Source of the DNA: Methylicorpusculum sp.
Lineage (GTDB): Bacteria; Pseudomonadota; Gammaproteobacteria; Methylococcales; Methylomonadaceae
Assembly (NCBI RefSeq): GCF_030651835.1
Contig: NZ_JAUSBX010000058.1
Location: 1-64,000, forward strand
Length of the DNA: 64,000 nt
Reading direction: 5' to 3'
Under the pieces are notes generated by a model. The model ran no database searches. It was not told where the DNA came from and was given only the letters and a program-made list of their open reading frames with translations. Positions 1-9,067 of this stretch are shown here, piece by piece (within the stretch, counting starts at the first letter, position 1; every line of letters starts with the position of its first letter). The position numbers were made by a program, and so were the translations under genes.

Positions 1-91
1 CATCGGCAATCGATTGAATGCTTTTATCACCGCGTTGCAATACTTTACTCAGGGCTTGCTGTTTAAATTCTTCACTATAACGGGTTTGCAT
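1..91 (-). CDS. Transposase OrfA-type N-terminus (partial)
   Basis: About 30 codons are visible from an ATG at 89-91, preceded by a GAGGT site. The peptide begins MQTRYSEEFKQQALSKV and continues with RGDKSIQSIAD. The RYSxEFKxxAL start followed by a predicted helix-turn-helix is typical of the small DNA-binding OrfA of IS3-family transposases. The gene runs off the window, so family and integrity cannot be settled. It lies inside the insertion sequence end and is transcribed away from the gene it interrupted. Confidence 0.6.
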   Translation of the reverse strand, partial: MQTRYSEEFKQQALSKVLQRGDKSIQSIAD

Positions 92-134
92 TTTGTACCT
101 CTATAAAATTTTAGAGGCGACAACTATCCTGACA
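1..134 (-). mobile_element. Terminal part of an IS3-like insertion sequence
   Basis: This is the outer end of an insertion sequence that continues off the left edge. Read on the minus strand, the element starts at about position 134 with TGTCAGGATAGTTGTCG, the TG-initiated terminus usual for IS3-type elements. A short leader with a GAGGT ribosome site follows, and then a transposase reading frame. The flanking plus-strand DNA from 135 on reads directly into an older gene, so the element interrupted that gene. The exact boundary is inferred because the other end and the target duplication are outside the window. Confidence 0.6.
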
Positions 135-542
135 CTGAGGGGTGTCGCCAAGGCAGCGCTGCCTGTTGTTGGCGGTGCACTCGGCTCATTTATCCCTATT
201 CCCGGTGTTGGCACCGCTGTTGGATCTGCTCTAGGTGGCGCATTGAGCAAGGCATTGGAACTTGAATACGGTGAGCTCGCACAGGAAGATCAGGAGTTTG
301 AAATAGCGCGCCGATTTGTTCGGATTGCGGGGACAGCGGCCCGGCAAGCCGCGCAGGCTGACCCCAATGCGGATTCACAAGCAGCAGCAAAAAATGCTGT
401 TATGGTTGCGGCTCGGCGACATGTTGCGCATCTTCCATCCAACTTCAACAGGTCCGGCTCCATGGTCGGGAACAGGGGAACTGCTCAATCAGGCAGGTGG
501 ATTCGTCAAGGTAAAACGATACTCGTACTGGGGGCGTATTAG
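135..542 (+). pseudogene. 3' remnant of a glycine-rich protein gene interrupted by an insertion sequence
   Basis: The open frame continues upstream only into insertion-sequence DNA, so the coding part starts at about 135 without a native start codon. About 135 residues remain. First comes a glycine/alanine-rich hydrophobic stretch (ALPVVGGALGSFIPIPGVG and onward), which could be membrane-active or a pore-like helical hairpin. An Ala/Arg-rich helical region (ARRFVRIAGTAARQAAQ) follows, then a short C-terminal tail with GRWIRQGKTILVLGA. I recall a similar layout in uncharacterised bacterial proteins but cannot assign a function. It is followed 87 bases later by an amidohydrolase on the same strand, which suggests a former two-gene unit. 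The product is probably no longer made from its own start. Confidence 0.55.
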
Positions 543-629
543 TGGATGTCAAACAAGACCGGTTTAGCCGCAAGCTGTTTCCAGCAATATCCTAAGTCGT
601 AGTTAAATATCCAATAGGAGGGCTGCACA

Positions 630-1424
630 ATGATTATTGATTGTCACTGCCATGCAGGAAAAGGAGACGGCTTAACCGGGCCTTGGGACACCAGCGCGCC
701 GTTGCATGACTATTTGCGCCGGGCAGCTGCGGCAGGAATTAATCGGACAGTATTGTTCTCTGCTTTTCATTCCAACTATGCCGTTGCTAATCAAGAGGTG
801 GCGCGGATTGTATCGAGCCGTCCCGGCCGTTTTTTTGGCTTTGCCTTTGTCCACCCGGTGCGAGATCGTGGACGCGTGCTCAAACTGGTTAAGATTGCGG
901 TAGAGCAGTATGGTTTTGTCGGTATCAAGGTACACCGTCACGATGGCCTGATAAGTCGTGAGATCTGTGCCGTCGCTCGGGCCTTTGCCTTGCCTGTACT
1001 TTATGATGTAGGGGGAGAGGTTTCTGTATGCGAGTTACTGGCTCAGGAGTACCCCGATGTCAATTTCATTATTCCTCATCTGGGCAGCTTTGCCGATGAT
1101 TGGCGGGCTCAACTTGCCTTAATTGATCATTTGGTCAGGCATCCGAATATTTACACCGATACCGCCGGTGTGCGGCGCTTTGATCTTCTGGATCAAGCCG
1201 TCAAAAGAGCCGGACCCGGTAAGATTTTGTTCGGCTCGGACGGCCCCTGGCTGCATCCCGGTGTTGAGCTTGCCAAAATCAGAGCCTTGCGTTTAGCACC
1301 CGCACAAGAAAACCTGATACTGGCGGGAAATTTCCTGAATCTGATCAGCTCTGTCAGGTGTGGAGCCGCTCGATACAGACCGCTAATAGTCAGAACGCAA
1401 TTGACGGGTGCCTACTGTACCTGA
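630..1424 (+). CDS. Metal-dependent amidohydrolase (amidohydrolase_2 / TIM-barrel type)
   Basis: The predicted protein has 264 residues and a good AGGAGG site 8 bases before its ATG. It shows the marks of a TIM-barrel metal-dependent hydrolase. The metal-binding pair is at the extreme N-terminus (DCHCH, residues 4-8). A VHRHDG motif lies near residue 101 and an IPHLGSF motif with a probable metal ligand in the middle. The late catalytic aspartate is in FGSDGPW (about residue 204). Family members hydrolyse or decarboxylate small molecules; the substrate here is unknown. It follows the IS-broken glycine-rich gene and converges with a sigma-54 activator, overlapping its 3' end by 13 bases. The last 30 residues look poorly conserved, so the C-terminus may be altered. 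Confidence 0.75.
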   Translation: MIIDCHCHAGKGDGLTGPWDTSAPLHDYLRRAAAAGINRTVLFSAFHSNYAVANQEVARIVSSRPGRFFGFAFVHPVRDRGRVLKLVKIAVEQYGFVGIKVHRHDGLISREICAVARAFALPVLYDVGGEVSVCELLAQEYPDVNFIIPHLGSFADDWRAQLALIDHLVRHPNIYTDTAGVRRFDLLDQAVKRAGPGKILFGSDGPWLHPGVELAKIRALRLAPAQENLILAGNFLNLISSVRCGAARYRPLIVRTQLTGAYCT

Positions 1425-2782
1425 CGCTGCGCTGCTCGCCTCATTTGCAGGGCGCGGTCGGTCACGCCCAAAAGCAGGGCTGCCCGTTGCAGATTTCCGT
1501 TTGTTTCATTCATAGCGATGCGGATTGCGGTCTCTTTAGCGCGTTGACTGATGGTTTTTAGTCCTATACCTTGTCTCAGTGCTATTCGAACCGCACGATC
1601 AAAACCCGCATCACGCCAGTCTTGATAAGACTCTGTCAGAATCGGTCTATCGTCCGGTGGAATGCAACCCATCGTGATAGATCCCTGTCCGGTGTAACGG
1701 CACAGCAGACGGGCTATAACCTGTTTGAGGTCTCGCACGTTACCCGGATAGTCCCTGCGCAACAGATATTCTTGAACAGGCGTATCCAAAACGGGGGGCG
1801 TCGAGTCCGGATGCTGCTCTTTCAGAAAATGGCAGGCCAAGGGAAGAATATCTTCCGGCCGTTCTCGTAATGGCGGCAATGTAAAGACATAACCGGCAAT
1901 CCTGTAATAGAGGTCAGCACGGAATTCTCCTCGCTGGACTTGAGCCTTGAGATCCCGATTGGTGGCGCAAATCAGCCGAAACGAGGTTCGCTGCCATGCA
2001 TTGCTGCCAAGGCGTTTGAAGGTTTGTTCCTGAATCACTCTGAGTAACTGGGTTTGCAGTGTCATCGGCAATTCGCCCACTTCATCCAGAAACAGCGTCC
2101 CGCCATTAGCAATAGCGAAGGCGCCGTCCCGCGAGGAAACTGCGCCGGTATAAGCGCCGCGCTCATGACCAAAAAATTCGGTCCCTGACAAGCCCGGCAT
2201 GATGGTGCTGCAATCGAGGACAACCAGATTACCCTTGCCGGGGCGGGAATCCAGCGTATGGATCAGGTTGGCCAGAAGTTCCTTGCCGGTTCCGCTTTCA
2301 CCCAGAATAAGTGCCGGAGAGTCTGAAAAATGAGCCACTTCCACGACTTGGCGGAGAATCGACTTCAAAGACGGACTGCTTCCGATCAAGGTGTTCTTTA
2401 CTTCCGGTGAATTGACCATCCGGTCCACTCTATTCCATCGGTGGAGCCGGGTCATGATTTCATTGACTAACTTGCTGTATTCTGCGCATGACAATACATC
2501 CGCCGCGCCGGCTTCCATCAATTGCCAGGCCGCATCGGTCGGAATCGATTTTAAACAGCAGGCCAACACCTGTATTTGTCCATTGCAACTGAAATGGCGC
2601 AGCTGTTCGCAAATTGCCGGAGTCATATCGCTGGTGAAAATGACTCCAGGGCAGTTGGTCAGGCACGCATCAGGGGTCTGTAACTCGATGCCATTTTTGA
2701 TCAGATAATCGACGGCTTCATGAATCCTGGAACCCTGTTCCTGATTTTCATCAAGCCAATGTATCCACGCTTTGACCGGCAT
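1412..2782 (-). CDS. Sigma-54-dependent transcriptional activator with degenerate receiver-like N-terminus
   Basis: The protein has 456 residues and a GGAGG site 6 bases before the ATG. Residues 1-115 resemble a receiver fold in size and in the GAADVL segment, but no clear phospho-acceptor aspartate is seen, so the sensing mode is unknown. The central AAA+ domain has Walker A GESGTGKE (161-168), the sigma-54 contact loop as GAYTGA (209-214, tyrosine instead of the usual phenylalanine), Walker B in [12 protein letters not shown] and the usual arginine-finger region. A Fis-type helix-turn-helix (NLQRAALLLGVTDRALQMRR) ends the protein. It converges with the amidohydrolase gene and could control it and the interrupted upstream gene, but no -24/-12 promoter was identified for them. 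Confidence 0.85.
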   Translation of the reverse strand: MPVKAWIHWLDENQEQGSRIHEAVDYLIKNGIELQTPDACLTNCPGVIFTSDMTPAICEQLRHFSCNGQIQVLACCLKSIPTDAAWQLMEAGAADVLSCAEYSKLVNEIMTRLHRWNRVDRMVNSPEVKNTLIGSSPSLKSILRQVVEVAHFSDSPALILGESGTGKELLANLIHTLDSRPGKGNLVVLDCSTIMPGLSGTEFFGHERGAYTGAVSSRDGAFAIANGGTLFLDEVGELPMTLQTQLLRVIQEQTFKRLGSNAWQRTSFRLICATNRDLKAQVQRGEFRADLYYRIAGYVFTLPPLRERPEDILPLACHFLKEQHPDSTPPVLDTPVQEYLLRRDYPGNVRDLKQVIARLLCRYTGQGSITMGCIPPDDRPILTESYQDWRDAGFDRAVRIALRQGIGLKTISQRAKETAIRIAMNETNGNLQRAALLLGVTDRALQMRRAAQRQVQ

Positions 2783-3156
2783 GATATACCTCCGGTATTT
2801 TTATAATTTATAACGGATGTTTCGCAAAAGTCACCGGTTTACTTTCGGTATAGAGTGTTTGCGAGAACGTTAATTTCTCAATAGGAAGGGGCATATTCAG
2901 TGTTGGCCAAATCCAGAGTTCTGTTCGAGCTTGTTTATTCATTGCAAAGATTGGCCTGTTTCTAATTGAAGCAAAGAAACAGGCAAAATAAAATCCGTAC
3001 AAATGCTTACACGAGCGAAGGTTTATTGGTAAATAGTTGAGCGTGTTCATCCCTTCAAATTGAGACTTGCTGTTGAGATCGTCTAAAGCCAGCGCTGCTT
3101 GATATGTTTGATATAATCAGCCCGGATAATCAGCCGTGTTATACCTTTCGCACTTC
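2783..3156. other. Gene-free stretch upstream of the Wadjet operon
   Basis: I see no convincing gene here. A minus-strand open frame of 80 codons at 2808-3050 lacks a ribosome site and has no recognisable protein features. The stretch must contain the promoter of the sigma-54 activator gene and possibly that of the Wadjet operon, but no clear -35/-10 pair stands out. Confidence 0.4.
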
Positions 3157-3282
3157 AAATTTCGGCAGTGCCTAAGGAGGCAACGGGGTGTTCGGCAAAG
3201 GCTTTGCCAGCATGGATGCTGGCATAGAGCCTATAGGGATGGTTTTACGGCGTCCTTTGACGGGCAGCCCGGTGCCGAATTT
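3157..3282. repeat. Palindromic repeat-like element bounded by AAATTTCGGCA / TGCCGAATTT
   Basis: The segment begins with AAATTTCGGCA (3157-3167) and ends with TGCCGAATTT (3273-3282), which are inverted copies of each other apart from one extra T. Inside are further dyads, for example GCCAGCATGGATGCTGGC. The block AGGGATGGTTTTACGGCG resembles the core of the longer repeat family seen elsewhere in this window (27.4 kb, 42.7 kb). This points to a non-autonomous palindromic element sitting just before the Wadjet operon. A plus-strand open frame through it is probably not a gene. Confidence 0.5.
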
Positions 3283-3367
3283 CGATCTACGATGGATATA
3301 GCTGAGCAAACTGCATTTTGGGGAATTATATTGGTGAGTGTTGGAATAACAGACTTTTGGGTAACCC

Positions 3368-4810
3368 GTGTTTTTTGAAGCAGAACGGCTGAACTTTTTT
3401 CGTCCGTTGAATGGAAAACGCCGTGAACTGGTGGTGGCCTGTCTTCGTACCTTATATGACAGTCTGCATGGGCCTAGCGCGGATTATTCGCAGAATCTGA
3501 GCCGCGACAATTTAAAGGATTTGCTGGCGCCGACCGTGCAGGTATTGATTAATGATATTGCGGCTGACAGCGTTTTTGACGAGGGTGAACTGTCCGGATT
3601 GGATAATGCCGACGATCAGCAACTGACTAATGCGCTGATCCGCGCACTGCTGAAAGACGGCTGGCTGGAAACCTTTGGCGATCGCGCGGGTTTGGTGACC
3701 GCCTATCGTTTTACCCGGGCAGGAAAATTGTTCGCTGAAGCCTTGTGGTCGCTGGATCGTTTGCGATCCCGCAGCCGTCAGCGTAATGTCCGCAGTTGCC
3801 GTAATGCTCTGGAAGCAGCGCGCAAAAATATCGATGCTTATGATTTGGTCGATGCCTATGATTATGCCGAAAAAATCATCAGCGATTTATCGGAGGGTGT
3901 CGATTATTTTCAGGAACTGGTGCGTCGTTTGATGTCGGAGGCCTCTAATACACCCTGGGAAGAATTTATCGCATTTCTGGACCGTTTCGAAAAAGAATTT
4001 AAAAAGCAGTTGACTGCCGACAATGTCGAGCGTCACCGTCAGGCGATTCGCGATAGCTTGAACCGCTTGCGCAATCTGGAAAGCGACAAGTTTAATGCCT
4101 TCGAAAGCCAGCTCCAGGATATTGCCGTCTGGGCCAATCAAGAACGGGCTGATACCGCGATTTTTGATTGGTTACTTGATCGTATCGAAGACCGGGTAGA
4201 AGTTGCCTGTACCGCAAAACATCCGGAACTGATCAAGGCAATGAATACTTATATGCGCCGCGCAGCCAGTATTGTCCAGCAGGCATTAATGCTTCAAGGC
4301 GGGCAAAGCCGCCAAGCTTACAGCCGCGCCATTGCACAGACAGCCGCGCTTGAAGGTGAAGCGCAGACCCTGTTTTTGGAACGTTTAGGTACCGATATTG
4401 CCGCCTGCGAAATCCGTTTGCTGGATCCGGCGGCTTTCAAATTGCGCAGTGCTTCGCAACGGCGCAAGGCGTTGACCGTCACCGCTCTGCCCAAAGTCAG
4501 CCGCGAAGCGCGCTTGCAGGCAGCGATGCAGCGTAGCGAGGCGGCAGCGTTTACGCTCTCCAATCAGGATGTGGTTGATTACATTCGCCGTGAATTACGC
4601 TTGCAGCAACGGTCAATAAGGCTCTCAAGCTTGCCTATAGAGACCGCATCGGATGTGTTGCAAGCCATGCAGATGGTTGAGGCCGTGCGGTCATCCCGAG
4701 ATGAAACCCTTAAAGCCACCAAACTGCGTGGCCGGTTACACAACGCTTACTACACAGGAAGTGACTATCAAATTGAATTTAACCATGACGCTGACTCAAA
4801 TCCTGCTTGA
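3368..4810 (+). CDS. jetA: Wadjet anti-plasmid system subunit JetA (DUF5716-like)
   Basis: This first gene of the operon encodes 480 residues from a GTG start; no strong ribosome site is visible, so the start is provisional. The protein opens with FFEAERLNFFRPL, has a winged-helix-like N-terminal part and a long charged helical body, and resembles the kleisin-type subunit of MukBEF-like condensins. JetA is the MukF-like subunit of the Wadjet complex, which recognises and cuts closed-circular plasmid DNA. The assignment rests mainly on gene order: JetA, JetB, an SMC-like ATPase and a TOPRIM nuclease follow one another with overlaps. The type II assignment comes from the look of JetA and is less sure. 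The 3' end overlaps jetB by 26 bases. Confidence 0.82.
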   Translation: MFFEAERLNFFRPLNGKRRELVVACLRTLYDSLHGPSADYSQNLSRDNLKDLLAPTVQVLINDIAADSVFDEGELSGLDNADDQQLTNALIRALLKDGWLETFGDRAGLVTAYRFTRAGKLFAEALWSLDRLRSRSRQRNVRSCRNALEAARKNIDAYDLVDAYDYAEKIISDLSEGVDYFQELVRRLMSEASNTPWEEFIAFLDRFEKEFKKQLTADNVERHRQAIRDSLNRLRNLESDKFNAFESQLQDIAVWANQERADTAIFDWLLDRIEDRVEVACTAKHPELIKAMNTYMRRAASIVQQALMLQGGQSRQAYSRAIAQTAALEGEAQTLFLERLGTDIAACEIRLLDPAAFKLRSASQRRKALTVTALPKVSREARLQAAMQRSEAAAFTLSNQDVVDYIRRELRLQQRSIRLSSLPIETASDVLQAMQMVEAVRSSRDETLKATKLRGRLHNAYYTGSDYQIEFNHDADSNPA

Positions 4811-5468
4811 CCGATTGGAACCTGAAAACCTTAAATTGCAACGCTTTCAGGAAATCACCGCGCGACTTTTTGCCTGGGGCATTATCGTTCGCGACGAAGA
4901 CGGTGTCGAACAGCGTTATTACGATGACGCTTGCCGCATTGAAAACCTGCTGACCGAATATTTTGCTCTGGCGGGCTTTCGGCTCATCCACGACCTGCAA
5001 AATGAATTCTTCAGACTATACGCGCCTGGCGCGCAGATACCGGGATTGGCTGAGGACGATAACGATCCTGCACCCTCGTTACGCGCCCGGTTGTCTGCTG
5101 ATTTTGTTGCGGCGGCATTGGCCTTGCGGTTTTTATATCAGCAAGGCTTGGCGGAAGGCGGTGGTCGCTTGAGCGATGACGGCGAAGTCCTGATTCGTTT
5201 CGAGGAACTGGCGACCACTCAGCAAATCCAGATTAAACGGCCCTTGCCCGATAATCTGGGTGACCGCGACCGCTTGCTTAAGGATTTGAAACGGCATCGT
5301 TTGATCCAATACGGCGCGTTGTTCTCAATGCACGATGAAGATGCGCTGATTGCGATACGGCCAACCATCCTCGGTATTATCGGTGAGGATGTTCTGGCGG
5401 CGGCCTTGGAAGCTGAGGGCATTATCGACGTAGCCGGTGAACCGGAAAGTGGAGATCACAGCCTATGA
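4785..5468 (+). CDS. jetB: Wadjet subunit JetB (DUF4194 family)
   Basis: The protein has about 227 residues from an ATG at 4785, inside the end of jetA. An in-frame GTG at 4761 lies directly after AGGAA and is an alternative. Features include LERLEPENLKLQRFQEI-like helical packing at the N-terminus, a YYDDACRIENLL segment, and a winged-helix region with an IRPTILGIIGEDVL ending. This matches the MukE-like, DUF4194 class of Wadjet accessory subunits that bind the kleisin and close the SMC ring. It overlaps jetC by four bases (ATGA), implying coupled translation. The family call depends partly on its fixed place between jetA and jetC. Confidence 0.8.
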   Translation: MTLTQILLDRLEPENLKLQRFQEITARLFAWGIIVRDEDGVEQRYYDDACRIENLLTEYFALAGFRLIHDLQNEFFRLYAPGAQIPGLAEDDNDPAPSLRARLSADFVAAALALRFLYQQGLAEGGGRLSDDGEVLIRFEELATTQQIQIKRPLPDNLGDRDRLLKDLKRHRLIQYGALFSMHDEDALIAIRPTILGIIGEDVLAAALEAEGIIDVAGEPESGDHSL

Positions 5469-8400
5469 AACTGGATAAGCTGATCCTGGTTAACTGGGGT
5501 GCTCTGCGTAGCGACGAATACGAGATGGGCAATATGACCTTGTTGACCGGTCCTACCGGCTCCGGCAAATCGACGCTGCTGGATGCGCTGCAAACAGTGA
5601 TGACTGCCGCCCATCAAAATATTTACAGCTACAACCCCGGCCAGGATGAAACCAAGCAAACTTCGCGCGGCAGCAAAAGCAAACGTACCTTGTGGTCTTA
5701 CATCGCTGGTGCCGAAGACAATCTGTTTGCCCGCCCGGATGGCGCTCACGGCTATGTCGCGGCGGTGTTCAAGCCTGATAGCGGCGAGGTGGGCAAGCCT
5801 TTTACCGCTTTGATCGGCGCTGCCGTTCGGGTAGATGGTTCAGGCGATCGTCGACAGGCGGTACAAGAACGTCTGGCTTTGTTGCTGATCGACGATGCCG
5901 AGCTGGGCTTAAGTGATTTGGTTAATTACGACGGCAGCGACAACATGTGCGTTGTCGAGGTTGAGAAAGTAGAAAATCACCTGAAAGCCCGCTATGCACA
6001 GGTGCTGAATCTGCGCGATGCCAAGCGCGAATATCTGTGTCAGCTGTATGGCCGTTTTCGCGGGCAGCGCAACGTTTCGTTTTCTGAAGCGGAACTGGCC
6101 GCGAAAGCCTGGAGCCAGTCTATCGCCCATAAGCCCATAGGCAGCGTCGATGATCTGGTGAAAACCCAGATTCTGGAATACGATCTCCAGCAATTGCCGC
6201 AGCGGATTAGCCAGATCAGCGGTTTAATGCGGCAGGTGCATCAATTGCGCATCGAAGGCGACCGGCTGCAGGCGAATGTGGTCAGGCTTGAAAGCATTGA
6301 AAAAACGCTGACGAAAGCCAATACGGCTTATGAAACCGCTGTTCAGTATCAACTTGCGCATTCGCAGCGAGCTTTGCAGGGCGATTTGTTGCAGATACAG
6401 CAAGCCAAAGCGGCGGTGGCCGGACTGGACAAAAATATCCAGGACGCCAATGCGCGGATTGAAGGGTTGAACCGGGACAAGAAAGCTTACGTTGAAAGTC
6501 AAATCCAGTTGGCTGCGCGGTTGAGCGGCATTGCGGCAGCCGATCAGAAACGTCGTATTACCGAACGCCTGGAATCGGTTCGGCTTGAAGCAAAAGCGGC
6601 GATTGGCAATCTGCAAAAAGCGCTTCAACAGGCAGGGCATTTACAATCTGCCGCGCAGGCGATTGCCGGTATGGCATTTCCGGCATCCAAACGTGAGCTA
6701 TCGGTAGCGGCAGAGTTGCTGGCCGAAGTGATGGCTGCGATAGGACATACGCCGTGCCGACAGCTTGAGCAACAATTGCTTGCCGGACAGGATCCGCGAG
6801 AGGTATTGGTTACGGTGCGCGCCTTGGAAGGCTTGAACGGAGGCTTTGAGCGGCTTTATCAAGCGCTGACTGGAACCCGTAACAGTTTTGTCGCTACCGT
6901 TCAAAGCCAGCTTGGTCAGTTGCAAAAGCGTCTGGACGAGGCTCAGGACCGGGAAAAAATTCTGGCTCAGCGCAAGGCCAATCTGGCCGAAGGCGGAGCC
7001 GATTATCCGCGGGAAATCACCCAGGCGCTAAAAGCCTTTCGCGCCGAACTGCCGGCAGCCCGGGCACAGGTGTTGTGCGATCTGATCGAACCCAGAGATA
7101 AGTTATGGCAGCCTGCGATTGAAGGCTATATTGCCGGTGCCCGCTTCAACTTTGTGGTTGATGAAGACTGGGAAGCACGAGCCATCGAATTTGTCAGAAA
7201 GCAGCATTTGCGTGCCAAAGTGATTCAGGGTTCGCTGTGTAAACGTAATGCCAAACCGGAACGCGTCTCCCAAGACTCCATCATCCACGAATTGCATACC
7301 GAACATCCGCTGGCTTATGCCTATCTGGTCGAACAATACGGTCATGTCGTCAAGGTCGATAACGTCGAACAGCTTCGTGTTACGCCGCGCGGGGTTATGA
7401 AAGACGGTAAGGCGGCCGGGTCACGCACGCTGTTTACCGGCGATGCCGATGCGCTGGTTTTCGGCAAGGAAGCCCAGCGTCAGGCGCGTCAAAACGCGAT
7501 GGAGGCGCACGGCAAGGCCGAGCAGGAATTGCTGGTATTACAAGACGAAGGCAGGCAGCTAAATGAGTTACTGGACTCGCTTCATGATTTGAAAGAGCCG
7601 AATTTTGCCGATGCTGCCAAACTGGAGCAGACTGTTCATGACAGTCAAGCCGCCCACGCTGATCTGGCACGCCTCGATTTGACTGAAGTCGACCAGTTGG
7701 AGGCCGAGAAAGACACCCTTGAGCAACTGATTGCCGATCTGGAAAAACAGGTGACCCTCGGTAACCAGGAAGTAGGTAAATACCTGAAAGCCAAAGAACA
7801 GCAGCTAAACCGGTCGGCATTGCTGGAACAAGGTTTGCCCGATAGACAAAAACAGATCGATAGGAGCTTGCAACCCATAAAATGGATCTGTTCGGTTAAT
7901 GAAAGCCAGTCATTGACGGCACTTTTGCAAGCAGTTGATGTCATCGTTGAATCCTCGCAGTTTTCGAACGATGAGTTGCAGGCTGAACATACCGCCAAGC
8001 TAATCGAAGCCAACAGCGCCTACAGCAAGTTGCACGAAAAAATCGCCGAGTACAATCAGCATGCTCGCAGTCATGAACAGCTGCAGTTGCAATACGATAG
8101 TGAATTGCGCGACACCGATTTTACCGGGCATTACCGTCAACTGGTTCAGTTATTCGAGCGGCTTAAAGAGCAATTGCGCGAACAGCGGGAAATCGGTTTC
8201 GTCAAAAACCTGGATAAATTGCGTACCGCTGAATCGTCATTCAAGGATGTATTCACCAAGCAATTTTGTTATGAAATCCGCAATGCTGTCGATCAAGGCG
8301 TGAGTACCTTGAAGATTTTAAATGCGGAATTGAACCGGCTAAAATTCGGCACTGACCGGTTTCAGCTGGATTGGTCGGTGTGGGTACCGGAGTTTAAGGA

Positions 8401-9067
8401 GTATTACGATTTCTTTTGCGCAGCCTACGATATGTCTGAATCGCAGGAGTCCGGCGACCTTTTTGATACCAGTGAGTTGAGCCTTGAACAATGCAAAATT
8501 CGGGATCGGCTGGTCGGCTTTCTGCTTTCGGATGATCAGGAACGCGCTTTGAAGGAATTACAACGGGTCGCCGATTACCGCAACTACCGCCGCTATGAAA
8601 TCTGGAAGGATTCAGACAGTGGTTCGCGCGTTGCGCTTTCAGAGTGGGGAACCGGTTCCGGCGGGCAGCTTGAAACCCCGGCTTATATCGTCCGGGCTGC
8701 AGTGGTGACCAACCGTCTGAAACATTTCGATAAAGGTATGAATCTGAAATTGCTGGTTAACGACGAATCTTTCGCCAAAATGGACGAGCGCCGGGCTCAT
8801 GACGTGATCCGCTTTATTCGGGACAGTCTCGGCATGCAGTTGATTTGCGCGATGCCGACCAAACATGCAGGCGCCATCAAAACCGAATTTACCAAGGAAT
8901 GGAGTTTTACGCGCACCGAGGCTGAGGGTAACGGTGAGGTCGATTTTATTTCCGAATCCGACGAACGAGACCTGAATCCCGATAAGCTGCGAGAATTGTG
9001 GGAGTATCGTCGTCAACAGGTTCGCCAGCAAACCAGGCTTGAATTTGAAGCCGAGGAAAAAATGTGA
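5465..9067 (+). CDS. jetC: Wadjet SMC-like ATPase JetC (MukB/SbcC type)
   Basis: This is a 1200-residue SMC-type ATPase. Walker A (GPTGSGKS) is near residues 29-36. Long glutamine- and leucine-rich coiled coils run at roughly 240-540 and 660-930, around a central hinge-like globular part. The C-terminal head carries the ABC signature (TGSGGQ, near 1065) and Walker B (LLVNDESF, near 1100). In Wadjet, JetC dimers extrude DNA loops and sense small circular DNA before the nuclease cuts. The start overlaps the jetB stop (ATGA) and the end overlaps the jetD start (GTGA), so the subunits are likely made in fixed ratio. All ATPase motifs look intact. Confidence 0.92.
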   Translation: MKLDKLILVNWGALRSDEYEMGNMTLLTGPTGSGKSTLLDALQTVMTAAHQNIYSYNPGQDETKQTSRGSKSKRTLWSYIAGAEDNLFARPDGAHGYVAAVFKPDSGEVGKPFTALIGAAVRVDGSGDRRQAVQERLALLLIDDAELGLSDLVNYDGSDNMCVVEVEKVENHLKARYAQVLNLRDAKREYLCQLYGRFRGQRNVSFSEAELAAKAWSQSIAHKPIGSVDDLVKTQILEYDLQQLPQRISQISGLMRQVHQLRIEGDRLQANVVRLESIEKTLTKANTAYETAVQYQLAHSQRALQGDLLQIQQAKAAVAGLDKNIQDANARIEGLNRDKKAYVESQIQLAARLSGIAAADQKRRITERLESVRLEAKAAIGNLQKALQQAGHLQSAAQAIAGMAFPASKRELSVAAELLAEVMAAIGHTPCRQLEQQLLAGQDPREVLVTVRALEGLNGGFERLYQALTGTRNSFVATVQSQLGQLQKRLDEAQDREKILAQRKANLAEGGADYPREITQALKAFRAELPAARAQVLCDLIEPRDKLWQPAIEGYIAGARFNFVVDEDWEARAIEFVRKQHLRAKVIQGSLCKRNAKPERVSQDSIIHELHTEHPLAYAYLVEQYGHVVKVDNVEQLRVTPRGVMKDGKAAGSRTLFTGDADALVFGKEAQRQARQNAMEAHGKAEQELLVLQDEGRQLNELLDSLHDLKEPNFADAAKLEQTVHDSQAAHADLARLDLTEVDQLEAEKDTLEQLIADLEKQVTLGNQEVGKYLKAKEQQLNRSALLEQGLPDRQKQIDRSLQPIKWICSVNESQSLTALLQAVDVIVESSQFSNDELQAEHTAKLIEANSAYSKLHEKIAEYNQHARSHEQLQLQYDSELRDTDFTGHYRQLVQLFERLKEQLREQREIGFVKNLDKLRTAESSFKDVFTKQFCYEIRNAVDQGVSTLKILNAELNRLKFGTDRFQLDWSVWVPEFKEYYDFFCAAYDMSESQESGDLFDTSELSLEQCKIRDRLVGFLLSDDQERALKELQRVADYRNYRRYEIWKDSDSGSRVALSEWGTGSGGQLETPAYIVRAAVVTNRLKHFDKGMNLKLLVNDESFAKMDERRAHDVIRFIRDSLGMQLICAMPTKHAGAIKTEFTKEWSFTRTEAEGNGEVDFISESDERDLNPDKLRELWEYRRQQVRQQTRLEFEAEEKM

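Noticed and set aside
2808-3050. 80-codon minus-strand open frame
   Set aside because: No ribosome site, odd composition and no recognisable motifs; probably chance.
3136-3378. 80-codon plus-strand frame before jetA
   Set aside because: It runs through a palindromic repeat-like element and has no start signal.
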